Shown here piece after piece: positions 23,150 to 34,147 of a DNA stretch of 64,000 nt. Each line of letters starts with the position of its first letter. Positions within the stretch are counted from its first letter, which is position 1. Under the pieces are notes generated by a model. It saw only the letters and a program-made list of their open reading frames with translations, ran no database searches and was not told the DNA's origin. The stretch is taken from assembly GCF_000002985.6 (NCBI RefSeq), contig NC_003283.11:4216001-4280000 (forward strand), read 5' to 3'. The stretch is from Caenorhabditis elegans. Its lineage: Eukaryota > Nematoda > Chromadorea > Rhabditida > Rhabditidae. Both the position numbers and the translations under genes were made by a program.

Positions 23150-24392
23150 CTAGAGAAGTACAGCTTTAGATATTTTTGAGACTTCCGGCCTTTGTTGTGG
23201 TGATCTTGCAAACATATCCTTCATAGCTTGACGATATGGCTTGTGAAGTGACAACATAGCCAATGTAGAGACTAGACCATGCAACGATGCATTTACAATA
23301 AGACAATTGATAACTCCTTGATTATAGTACTGTTTTAAAAATGCAAATATAAAATAGAAAAGTGGAAGGATAAAGAATATCAGCGGAACTCCACTTTGCA
23401 CAATAATAGCAATAAGGAATTGCTTTTGAAGCCGAAATGTCCTCCGTGACATTTTGTGTTCTTTTAACTGCTTAAGGCAGTTGAAGATAAGGCAAATAAG
23501 AAAAAATAGTATTTCAAAAGTGACAAATGCTATAGCTAAAAACGCCGTTATTAAGTGATAATTTACATTTTCTGCTAGAACAAAGAACGGTGCTTCGTAA
23601 ATTTCATGTGGGAGACAGGGAAGGTTCTGAATTTAAAACTGGTATACCTCTATTTCTATGGTGCTGAAGTGACCAAAAATCATAGTAATTGATAATTGGA
23701 AAACAATGGAAAAATTTTATTTCGAGTCAAAATCGGGAAAACTTAATCGAAAATAATATAAATTCAAAAATTTTTTGAAAATTTTTTCAAAAATGATAGT
23801 TGGTTTTTTGGTTTTTTACTTACCTTAAACAAATTCTTTATTGCTGCTTCCTGGTTCGGAACAAAAAATAGAACACCGGCTACCATGCAAGCGTGAACTA
23901 TGTAGTGAAATGGTAAGAATAATGGCTTCATATGGCCCCACTTTGTCATCCATGAAAATGAACAATTAACCCGGAATTGATTTTCAAAAATTGCAACTAT
24001 CGCAATAGAAATCACTGAATGTTCGAATTATAAGCGTATCAAACAAATATTTTTTAAAACTCACATCCAAAACTATATATTGTGGTGATTGCTGGAATAA
24101 TAAATGGTAGATTTAAATATTTCGAGATTCCCAACGAAAACCCCGCTAACTTAGTTGCTAAAACAAATGGAATACTCAAAACCGTCACGGAATAATCGAA
24201 TACCATAACAGAAATATGCATGTTCAACAAATACCATTTGACACCTTCCATTTGGTCAGGAGTTTTAAATAATATGCAGTATAGCCCCAGTAGATGGATG
24301 GGTGTAACAATTACAGTAATACTATGCATAGCAACAGTTAGAAATTCCGAAGTATCAAAGTAGTTGAAGTTGGGAACACATGATACATTCAT
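23150..24392 (-). CDS. Serpentine receptor class H (srh family) chemoreceptor
   Basis: Spliced on the minus strand from exons 24065-24392, 23824-24014 and 23150-23626; 996 nt, 331 residues, no internal stop, the normal srh length. The first exon shows the family pattern MNVSC..YFDTSEFL, then PIHLLGLYCILFKTP and VKWYLLNMH. The last exon has HKMSRRTFRLQKQF, then VPLIFFILP and LHKPYRQAM before a short tail, again typical of srh. The upstream ATG at 24425 is less likely because it adds a basic leader. Seven hydrophobic segments are expected; the role is a putative chemosensory GPCR. Intron 2 carries a degraded piece of the TTAA palindromic family. I cannot assign the individual srh number. Confidence 0.88.
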
Positions 24393-24512
24393 TTTTACTG
24401 GTTGCCGGCGCGTAACTGATTTCAAAAACTTTTGATTTCAATGCGTTGCCCAAGAAAAATCACCTGTTCCAAGAAATTATTCAAAGGTCGTACTGAAATA
24501 GTGCATAATGAA

Positions 24513-24560
24513 TTAAAGGTGGAGTAGCGTCAGTGGAAATTTTTTCGGAAAAATAAAACA
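24513..24560. mobile_element. Single end of the TTAA palindromic element
   Basis: TTAAAGGTGGAGTAGCGTCA matches the left end of the element at 17794, with one change. No matching right end was found within several hundred bases, so it is a truncated copy. Confidence 0.5.
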
Positions 24561-24951
24561 TTCTAAAGCATTTCTGTAATTTTTTAAATTTTCATCTTTC
24601 ATTCTTTTAAAATGTGAAACATTGCTCGTCAAGTCAATTCTACTGTAGCGGATCCTTCAGCATCGAAGAGCAGAAAAAATCAACAGTTATGCAGAATTGG
24701 AAATCTAGATAATTAAGAAAAATCTATAAAAAATATAAAAATAATTTTAAAAGTAAACCATGTTTCGCATTTTCGACTTTCTGAAAACTTTTCATGTTGT
24801 TTTTATTTTATAATTTTTTTCTTTGAAAACCATCTTTGAATAATTTTTGCCCAACACCCCTAACTTCGGTGAAATTTTATTAAAACAAATTTGGAATAGT
24901 CTGATTATGATAAAAAATTTCTACACTATACAAATCTATACAAATTAATTT

Positions 24952-26531
24952 TTACATGATAGTATCTACTTTAACTAATGTCGAAACAGTGTTTATCGCA
25001 ATTGTACCTCTTTCTTGCTGTCGTGGATTCATCAGATGCTCATCGATTCCAATATGAAGATCCAGTCGTTCCCGAATACTTTTTGGTACTATCATTCGTA
25101 CAACTGCATTTCGAATTGCTTGGTTTAATGTCAGATATGATACACAAAAGCATCCATTACTCCATTGCCAGGCAAGTTGACCGATAATTATTAGCCAAGG
25201 AGGGGAATGGAAAAATTGCATGTAAACGTAAATGTACGCAGCAATTGCATGGAATGTACAAAGAATGACGGCTTGCATGATTATCTGAAAAAACTTAAGT
25301 AGAACAATTTTTTTGAATTTTTAACTCCGCTGGAGTATCGTTTTGACATGAATTTGTGACTTTTGTTGAACTTTGGAAAAAAGTTTTAAAGGAGTCGTTA
25401 CAAATAATTGAGTGACATTCCTGTAAAAGTACTACACAAGTGGATTTATGTGCTTTTGAATTCAGCACTATTGGAGACTGCAGTACTACTGGAGATGCAA
25501 CACTAATAGAGAATATACGGTATTCGCTGAATTTTCGACTTTGACATAAAAATCTATTATCAAACATTAAAAAAATGAAATTAGATAAATTTAGAAAAAT
25601 TTGCAATTTTTTACAGTTTGGTGTATTTGGTTATTACGATCTTTTTTTCTAAAATCCAGGCTCTTTACAGAAGCAATAAAAAATCTGAAATTACCTGTTG
25701 CTTTGACCTGTACAACAGCATTGACGAAGAATACCCAATTTTGTAGATCAAATGGTAACACAAATAAATGTAAAGAGATGTTGTTGCCATTGAAACAACT
25801 AGGTTATTTATTGTATGATCAATGCTGTGGTAAAAGTATGCCTGAAGGAAAAATTGTATTTTATCAGCGAAACCATGAGTAGGCTAATTACTTTAAAAAA
25901 ACATACCTCCTTCCCTATTTTTGGATCGAAAAACCAGGAACTATATTCAGACGTAAACAATAACGGTTTTGTAAAAGCCCACGAGTAAATCCAGTACAAG
26001 ACCATCAAGCAGAACACGACTCGAAAAACTTTTTTTCGAAACAAAAATCCCAGCCGAAACTTTGAATTTACTTCCACACATCGATCAACTGCTAGCAAAA
26101 TGCAAGCAACGCACCCACCCATCCAAGAGCCTTTTCCAATTGCTCCAGCACAGAATATGAATAAGGGATAATGACAAAACGAGGCACCCATCAAATCAAG
26201 AACACCAGTTATCACTGAGTTTACCGAAAGGGATAAAATATCAAAGACGGAGAGGATTAACATGACTTGAAATGCAGGGACTTGACATTTGGAACGAACC
26301 ATTACGATGAAGCAAGGTGTGTAGAAAAGCTGGAAATGTGTGGTTCAATAATTAAATTTGTTTTAATTTCAAGCTCACTATTAAAATAAGTCCGGAAATT
26401 AGAAAATATGCTCCCAAAATTGGTCTCTCGGTTCGAACGATCATCATATTTTCTGGGCATTTGTATCGATCTGGATATAGAGTAAAAGAGTGGGTTAACA
26501 TGTAGGCTAAGGACATTTGAAAGTTCGACAT
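24952..26531 (-). CDS. Serpentine receptor class T (srt), type A, member 1
   Basis: Exons are 26379-26531, 25907-26329, 25695-25841 and 24952-25284; all introns are phase 0 and the total of 1056 nt gives 351 residues. Srt marks in order: N-terminal MSLAYMLTHSFTL, YKCPENM..ERPILGAYF, TM3 end LAVDRCVEV, SSWFFDP after TM4, HTINNL, SLYIYLCYHLI, AWQWSNGC and a tail with HIGIDEH. It is a putative chemosensory GPCR of ciliated neurons. The ATG lies 12 bases after a TTTCAG, which fits trans-splicing. An open, hydrophobic frame with a good donor lies just upstream (26584-26760), so a longer first exon is possible. Head-to-tail with the srh gene. Confidence 0.87.
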
Positions 26532-26584
26532 ATCCAATAAAAACTGAAATGAGAAAAATATTAATTTTGAATAGAGTATTTACC

Positions 26585-27916
26585 GCTAAAAGGACGATCG
26601 GATTAATAAGGATATCAAGAAAAACATGTGAGTTCTTAGATGCTATAGATGCTGAAAAGAGTGCATATATAGATGTGCTGCGAGCCCAAAAGTAATCAGA
26701 AAAATACAAAGAAAATGTCACGCTAAACACTACGAGTGCTAAATTCGAAAAAAGGAGCATTCTAGGTTCAATTTCTACTTTTTGTAGTTCTGATTGCTTT
26801 TGAACATTGAAATTATACTCAATATGCGTTAGTATAATACGTCAGAATAGTGGAAGTTCAATAGAATCAAATGATGAAAGTTCAGAGTTTAGTTCTTCGA
26901 AGATTCAATATGGAAAAACCCACGCAGTATTCAGTTGAGATAATCTCTTGAAAAAATAAAAAAAAAACAAAATTGATACCAACAAACAGAACATCAGATG
27001 TTTTATAGAGTTACAAAAGTGTTGACCTCCGAATCTACAACAAAATTCAAAAATGACGGAGTAGTAAAGGGCAAATATGTATATTTGTTTAAAAAATAAA
27101 TAAAGTTTCCAAATGTATTTGAATTCTCACGCAAACTAATGACCTAGTATTGGCATTTTATAGTTCTCCTGTTGAATTTATTTGATTGCTATTTTTAAGA
27201 CACTACCTGAAAATCCGGCAAAAGATGCTTAAAATCTTGAAAAAATTGATTCAGAAATCTAAAAATTCAACGAGAAACTGCCAAAATTAGGTCATATTTT
27301 CAGAATTTCTAAAATATTTGACCGGTTTTTATTTTTTTGCAACATTGAAAAAGTCATTAAAAATAATGCAAGTTCTATTAATTTTTCACAGTTAAATTCG
27401 CTATATTAAGACTAGATCAATCAAAACTCTAATGAAAGAGTGTAAAGTGAATAATTTCTGCTTTTTCTGACAAAAAAAATTTTCGTGATATTTGAACTAC
27501 TAACTGGTTCAATATATTTTAATCATGATATCAATTTGTATTTCTTTCCTAGTTTTAGATATCAAAAAGCAGTTTGTCTATTGCGTTTGTTGAGAAAAAA
27601 TTTAAAAAAAACATGACTAAATGCAAAAAATTAAGAGTTTATATAAAATGAGTCAGCTGTCCCATGTGTATGAATAAATTTTGATTACAAATTTACTTTT
27701 TATGAAGTTCTAAAATTACTTGTTTATGAGTACATGTAATGAGTATTACACACTTTTTGGAATATTTTGTAGTTTCAGTATAAAGATGGTCTGTTATTTG
27801 AGAAATTAAAAAAAATGGGGGAAAGAATGAGCGGAGGCCTAATTTGAGATTTTCCTGTACTCGAGAATGTTTAGAACATTCCACTTCAATAACTTTAAAA
27901 AATCCACTAGTGTTGA
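26585..27916. other. Intergenic region upstream of srt A1
   Basis: No confirmed gene. A minus-strand frame at 26584-26760 is open and hydrophobic. The rest is AT-rich up to the inverted repeat that bounds the satellite. Confidence 0.4.
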
Positions 27917-28048
27917 GTGCTCCAGTCACGTTCCTAAAACAAGCTTTGTTTCTGCAAACTTCTAAAACAACATCAAAAAATGTTTTGCAGCTAAAACTAA
28001 AAAACCCACTGTTCCTAGCTGTTTATATTTAACAAAGTACAAGTTTTA
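27917..28048 (+). repeat. Left inverted repeat bounding the satellite
   Basis: GTGCTCCAGTCACG, then AAACTAAAAAACCCACTG, TTCCTAGC, TTTATATTTAA and CAAGTTTTACGATG occur in this order. The reverse complement of 31704-31810 carries the same blocks in the same order, with an extra segment in the left copy between the first and second blocks. Confidence 0.75.
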
Positions 28049-28056
28049 CGATGTAT

Positions 28057-31000
28057 GATGTATGTGGTCCAGAAGGTATGACTGAAAATTCACTTTTTCT
28101 GCTTGAACTTGGCAGATTTAAAATTTTTCAAAATGCTGTTTTCAAATTCTGAAAGAACTTAAAATTTGCTACAAAATGGCTACGGGAATTTCTAAAAAAG
28201 TTAGTTTCAAGCCAGAAATTAATTTTCAAAAATTGGAAAATCTATTAATTTTGTATATAAATTGTGGTCCAGAAGGTATGACTGAAAAATCAGTTTTTCT
28301 GCTTGAACTTGGCAGATTCTAAATTTTTCAAAATGCTGTTTTCAAATTCTAAAAGAACTTAAAATTTGCTACAAAATGGCTACGGGAATTTCTAAAAAAG
28401 TTAGTTTCAAGCCAGAAATTAATTTTCATATAAATTGTGGTCCAGAAAGTATGACTGAAAATTCAGTTTTTCTGCTTGAACTTGGCAGATTCTAAATTTT
28501 TCAAAATGCTGTTTTCAAATTCTAAAAGAACTTAAAATTTGCTACAAAATGGCTACGGGAATTTCTAAAAAAGTTAGTTTCAAGCCAGAAATTAATTTTC
28601 ATATAAATTGTGGTCCAGAAAGTATGACTGAAAATTCAGTTTTTCCGCTTAAACTTGGCAGATCTAAAATTTTTTGAAATGCCGTTTTCAAATTCTGAAA
28701 GAACTTAAAATTTGCTACAAAATGGCTACTGGAATTTCTGAAAAAGTTAGTTTCAAGCCAGAAATTAATTTTCATATAAATTGTGGTCCAGAAGGTATGA
28801 CTAAAAATTCACTTTTTCTGCTTGAACTTGGCAGATTTTAAATTTTTTGAAATGCCGTTTTCAAATTCTGAAAGAACTTAAAATTTGCTACAAAATGGCT
28901 ACTGGAATTTCTGAAAAAGTTAGTTTCAAGCCAGAAATTAATATTCAAAGTTTGGAAAATCTATTAATTTTGCATAAATATTGTGGTCCAGAAGGTATGA
29001 CTGAAAATTCACTATTTCTGCATGAACTTGGCAGATTCTAAATTTTTCAAAATGCTGTTTTCAAATTCTAAAAGAACTTAAAATTTGCTACAAAATGGCT
29101 ACGGGAATTTCTAAAAAAGTTAGTTTCAAGCCAGAAATTAGTTTTCAAAGTTTGAAAAATCTATTAATTTTGCATATAAATTGTGGTCCAGAAGGCATGA
29201 CTAAAAATTCACTTTTTCTGCTTAAACTTGGCAGATTTCAAATTTTTTGAATTGCCGTTTTCAAATTCTGAAAGAAGATAAAATTTGCTACAAAATGGCT
29301 ACGGGAATTTTTAAAAAAGTTAGTTTCAAGCCAGAAATTAATTTTCAAAAATTGGAAAATCTATTAATTTTGTATATAAATTGTGGTCCAGAAGGTATGA
29401 CTGAAAAATCAGTTTTTCTGCTTGAACTTGGCAGATTTTAAATTTTTTGAAATGCCGTTTTTAAATTCTGAAAGAACTTAAAATTTGCTACAAAATGGCT
29501 ACGGGATATTCTAAAAAAGTTAGTTTCAAGCCAGAAATTAATTTTCAAAGTTTGGAAAATCTATTAATTTTGCATATGAACTGTGGTCCAGAAGGTATGA
29601 CTGAAAAATCAGTTTTTCTGCTTGAACTTGGCAGATTCTAACTTTTTTGAAATGCCGTTTTCAAATTCTGAAAGAACTTAAAATTTGCTACAAAATGGCT
29701 ACTGGAATTTCTGAAAAAGTTAGTTTCAAGCCAGAAATTAATATTCAAAGTTTGGAAAATCTATTAATTTTGCATATAAACTGTGGTCCAGAAGGTATGA
29801 CTGAAAAATCAGTTTTTCTGCTTGAACTTGGCAGATTTTAAATTTTTTGAAATGCCGTTTTTAAATTCTGAAAGAACTTAAAATTTGCTACAAAATGGCT
29901 ACGGGATATTCTAAAAAAGTTAGTTTCAAGCCAGAAATTAATATTCAAAGTTTGGAAAATCTATTAATTTTGCATAAAAATTGTGGTCCAGAAGGTATGA
30001 CTGAAAATTCACTATTTCTGCTTGAACTTGGCAGATTCTAAATTTTTCAAAATGCTGTTTTCAAATTCTAAAAGAACTTAAAATTTGCTACAAAATGGCT
30101 ACGGGAATTTCTAAAAAAGTTAGTTTCAAGCCAGAAATTAATTTTCAAAGTTTGGAAAATCTATTAATTTTGTATAAAAATTGTGGTCCAGAAGGTATGA
30201 CTAAAAATTCACTTTTTCTGCTTGAACTTGGCAGATTCTAAATTTTTCAAAATGCTGTTTTCAAATTCTAAAAGAACTTAAAATTTGCTACAAAATGGCT
30301 ATGGGAATTTCTAAAAAAGTTAGTTTCAAGCCAGAAATTAATTTTCATATAAATTGTGGTCCAGAAAGTATGACTGAAAATTCAGTTTTTCCGCTTAAAC
30401 TTGGCAGATCTAAAATTTTTTGAAATGCCGTTTACAAATTCTGAAAGAACTTAAAATTTGCTACAAAATGGCTACGGGAATTTCTAGAAAAGTTAGTTTC
30501 AAGCCAGAAATTAGTTTTCAAAGTTTGGAAAATCTATTAATTTTGTATAAAAATTGTGGTCCAGAAGGTATGACTGAAAATTCAGTTTTTCCGCTTGAAC
30601 TTGGCAGATTCTAACTTTTTTGAAATGCCGTTTTCAAATTCTGAAAGAACTTAAAATTTGCTACAAAATGGCTACGGGAATTTCTAAAAAAGTTAGTTTC
30701 AAGCCAGAAATTAGTTTTCAAAGTTTGAAAAATCTATTAATTTTGCATATAAATTGTGGTCCAGAAGGCATGACTAAAAATTCACTTTTTCTGCTTAAAC
30801 TTGGCAGATTTTAAATTTTTTGAAATGCCGTTTTCAAATTCTGAAAGAACTTAAAATTTGCTACAAAATGGCTACGGGAATTTCTAAAAAAGTTAGTTTC
30901 AAGCCAGAAATTAGTTTTCAAAGTTTGAAAAATCTATTAATTTTGCATATAAATTGTGGTCCAGAAGGCATGACTAAAAATTCACTTTTTCTGCTTAAAC

Positions 31001-31675
31001 TTGGCAGATTTTAAATTTTTTGAAATGCCGTTTTCAAATTCTGAAAGAACTTAAAATTTGCTACAAAATGGCTACGGGAATTTCTAAAAAAGTTAGTTTC
31101 AAGCCAGAAATTAGTTTTCAAAGTTTGAAAAATCTATTAATTTTGCATATAAATTGTGGTCCAGAAGGCATGACTAAAAATTCACTTTTTCTGCTTAAAC
31201 TTGGCAGATTTTAAATTTTTTGAAATGCCGTTTTCAAATTCTGAAAGAACTTAAAATTTGCTACAAAATGGCTACGGGAATTTCTAAAAAAGTTAGTTTC
31301 AAGCCAGAAATTAATTTTCATATAAATTGTGGTCCAGAAGGTATGACTGAAAATTCACTATTTCTCCTTGAACTTGGCAGATTCTAAATTTTTCAAAATG
31401 CTGTTTTCAAATTCTAAAAGAACTTAAAATTTGCTACAAAATGGCTACGGGATATTCTAAAAAAGTTAGTTTCAAGCCAGAAATTAATTTTCAAAGTTTG
31501 GAAAATCTATTAATTTTGCATATAAACTGTGGTCCAGAAGGTATGACTGAAAAATCAGTTTTTCTGCTTGAACTTGGCAGATTTTAAATTTTTTGAAATG
31601 CCGTTTTTAAATTCTGAAAGAACTTAAAATTTGCTACAAAATGGCTACGAGAATTTCTAAAAAAGTTAGTTTCAA
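28057..31675 (+). repeat. 19-unit satellite with 200- and 173-bp units
   Basis: The word GTGGTCCAGAA (allowing small changes) starts at 28064, 28264, 28437, 28610, 28783, 28983, 29183, 29383, 29583, 29783, 29983, 30183, 30356, 30556, 30756, 30956, 31156, 31329 and 31529. Intervals are exactly 200 bp (13 times) or 173 bp (5 times). The short form lacks a 27-bp piece between two copies of ATTAATTTT. Three successive units at 30620-31214 give the same translation, so homogenisation is recent. Each long unit has a 64-codon frame, but 200 is not a multiple of three, no protein spans units, and the frames begin with TTG, so it is not coding. Confidence 0.95.
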
Positions 31676-31703
31676 TTTTGAACAACTAAAAACTATAAAA
31701 CTT

Positions 31704-31810
31704 TGGAAAGTTTTGAAAACATCGTAAAACTTGCACGTTATTAAATATAAATAGTGCTAGGAACAATGGGTTTTTTAGTTTTAGTTTTAGCTTAGCGTGA
31801 CTGGAGCACT
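31704..31810 (-). repeat. Right inverted repeat bounding the satellite
   Basis: Reading the minus strand gives AGTGCTCCAGTCACG, AAACTAAAAAACCCATTG, TTCCTAGC, TTTATATTTAA and CAAGTTTTACGATG, matching the left copy. The satellite therefore sits inside a 3.9-kb inverted-repeat structure, like a non-autonomous DNA transposon with a satellite core. Confidence 0.75.
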
Positions 31811-31968
31811 GAAGAACCCGGAGGGCATTTACTCGCTAATTTTAAGAAAATCCCACTTCAATTATTAGTCAGTGATTTCTTTTCTAACTAAACATAAATA
31901 AATTTGAAAAAAATTAATTTAAGTCACTTTATTAGTGGAAAAAATAAAAAAATAATCTTATTATCTAC

Positions 31969-34147
31969 TCATTCACTTAAAAATGGAGCAATCTTATTGC
32001 CATTAACAGCCATTGCCGGAAGAACAACATTATTATTATTATTAGTTCTATCATCTTGACGCTCCATTGCAATTTGCTCATCAATTCCAATATGCAATCC
32101 AAATCTTATTCGAAGTCTTTTTGGTAGCATCATTCTGATTGCAGCATTTCTTACGGTCCTGTTGAGGGTCCAGTATGCTATACAAACACATCCATTGCTC
32201 CATTGCCACGCCATTTGTCCAATTATGATAATCCATGGTGGGGATGGGAAGAACTGCATGTACACGTAGATGTAGGCTGCTACCGCATGGAAGGAACAGA
32301 GAATCACCGCTTGGATGACAATCTGGAAAAGTTTAGCTGTAATTTTCAAATTTGAATGGGAAAATTTGGCGTTCAATAAGAAACGGTCTAATGTCGCCGC
32401 CTGCTTCTTTCCAGTGTCCCTTACTGTTTTTCGGGGGTCGAAAAAAGACGTGACTAAAAAAATGTGTCGACTAGCGTTGCAAGCCTACTGCCAACTAGGG
32501 CTGCGCAGATTGTAGTCCGGTCGTCCGATTTTGACACCACCGCATGCACTGCTGTCCGGTTGCACAGTCCTACTGCCAAATAGATAAAACGGTGAACCAC
32601 CAAAATGTTTTTTTTTGACAAAAAGATTTAGATTACCTGCTGCTTTGATCTATACAACCACATTGATGTAGAATATCCAAATTTAAAAATCAAGTGATAA
32701 CATAGATATATGTAGAGCGGAGTTGAACTGGCTGACACTAATAAGTTATTGATTGTGTGAGGAATATTATGGTAGAAGCTTGGCTGAAATTTAACGTTTT
32801 TAATGTTTAATGAGTAACATTTAGAAAAAGTTTCTCACATCATTTCCAACATTTGGATCAAAAAACCACGAGCTGTATTGTGCTCTGTAGAGAAGAGGTT
32901 TGGTGAAAAAGCTTGCAAATATCCAGAAAATAATAATGATAAACATAACTAGCCGGAAAACGTGTTTGTGAAAAATAATTGCAAGGGGAAAATTCGCATT
33001 TATTTCAGCGCATCTGTCCACTGCAAGAAGAATACAGCACACGCATCCACCCATCCAAGAGCCAAGACCAATCGATCCAGCACAGAACACGAATAATGGG
33101 TAATTGCAAAATGATGCTCCAATCATTCCAAGATATCCAGTTGTGACTGAATTGACGCAAAGTGATAATAGATCAAATATTCCTAGAAGTATCATGAGTT
33201 GAAACGAAGGAGCACGACACTTGGATCGAAGCATTGCCAGGAAGCATGGAAGATAGATTATCTGAAAAAAAAAACGAAAAGCTTTATGACATTATGAGAA
33301 AGAAAATGTTTTGTGGCATAATTACTTCGCGGAATTCTTGTGCACGCACAATTTGCACACCGCCAAAAATTCTTCAACCAGAAGTATCACAGCTAATTTG
33401 TCAGATTCTAGAAAAAGTTTTCCTAACAACTACGAAGCACTTTTTTTGCGATTCTAATTGTTCAGCTCTGGGGTGGACGGCAAACGATTTTGTAGGCAAA
33501 CTGCAGTTGCCTAAATTGAGAATTTTCGGCAAACGGCGAAGTCAGCAAATTGCCGTTTCTCAGATTTCCGGCAAATAAGGCAAACCGGCAAGTTGTCTAT
33601 TTGCCAAAAAAAGCATTTCAGAATTTCAATTTAAACGGCAAAATTCTACACAATGACCATACATCTATCTTGAAAAGTCTGTAAATTCTATGAAAATATC
33701 TGAAAAATACGGGGGAAAATTTCAAAAAGGCACAGTTTCAGGTGTTCAAGTCTTATCAAAAAACCCTTTAAAAATTTCCGGCAAATCGATATCTGGCAAT
33801 TTGCCGAACGGCAATTGCCGCCTACCCTTGAAATTCAGCCTAGACTACCCATATTATTGCTATAACTTGTATTCGGTATTGCCGGCAACTTCTTGACCAA
33901 CTTTTGTGCATGTTGGGCAAGTAGTTCCCGGAAAACCCAGAGTAAGCCATATTTCCAATTTGCACTTGTCGAAAAAAAGTGAACTCAAAATACTTACAAT
34001 CAAAATTATTCCAGAAACAAAGAAATAAGTTCCAATGTACGGTCTCTCAATTATTGTGGTCGTCATGTTCTCAGGACATTCGTACAACGGATGCATCGAA
34101 AAATTGTGCGTCAAAACGTAGTACAGAGACATTTCAGTTTGCGACAT
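31969..34147 (-). CDS. Serpentine receptor class T (srt), type A, member 2
   Basis: Exons are 33998-34147, 32839-33261, 32637-32783 and 31969-32322; 1074 nt, 357 residues, all introns phase 0. N-terminus MSQTEMSLYYVLTHNFSM, YECPENM..IERPYIGTYF, then GASFCNYPLF, LAVDRCAEI, SSWFFDP, HTINNLL, WLYRSKQQ, AWQWSNGCVC, LNRTVRNAAIRMMLP and FGLHIGIDEQ. The ATG follows a TTTCAG by two bases, a strong trans-splice start. Intron 1 (0.74 kb) contains a TTGCCG-family repeat. The tail has a run of asparagines. Closest in the window to member 3. A putative chemosensory GPCR; the individual srt number cannot be given. Confidence 0.9.
33470..33835. repeat. TTGCCG-family repeat in srt A2 intron 1
   Basis: GGCAAACGGCGAAG and TTGCCGTTTCTC words, an AT core with GGCACAGTTTCAGGTGTTC and CTTATCAAAAAACCC, then GGCAATTTGCCGAACGGC. 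It matches the layout of the copy at 10740-11065. Confidence 0.7.

Noticed and set aside
28847-31214. Repeated 64-codon ORFs (CRFQILKELKICYKMATG) in the satellite
   Set aside because: They begin with TTG, the 200-bp unit is not a multiple of three, there is no splice or start context, and the short units break the frame. They follow from the satellite sequence.
28057-31675. CRISPR-like array
   Set aside because: Units are near-identical over their whole length with no unique spacers, and the genome is an animal's.
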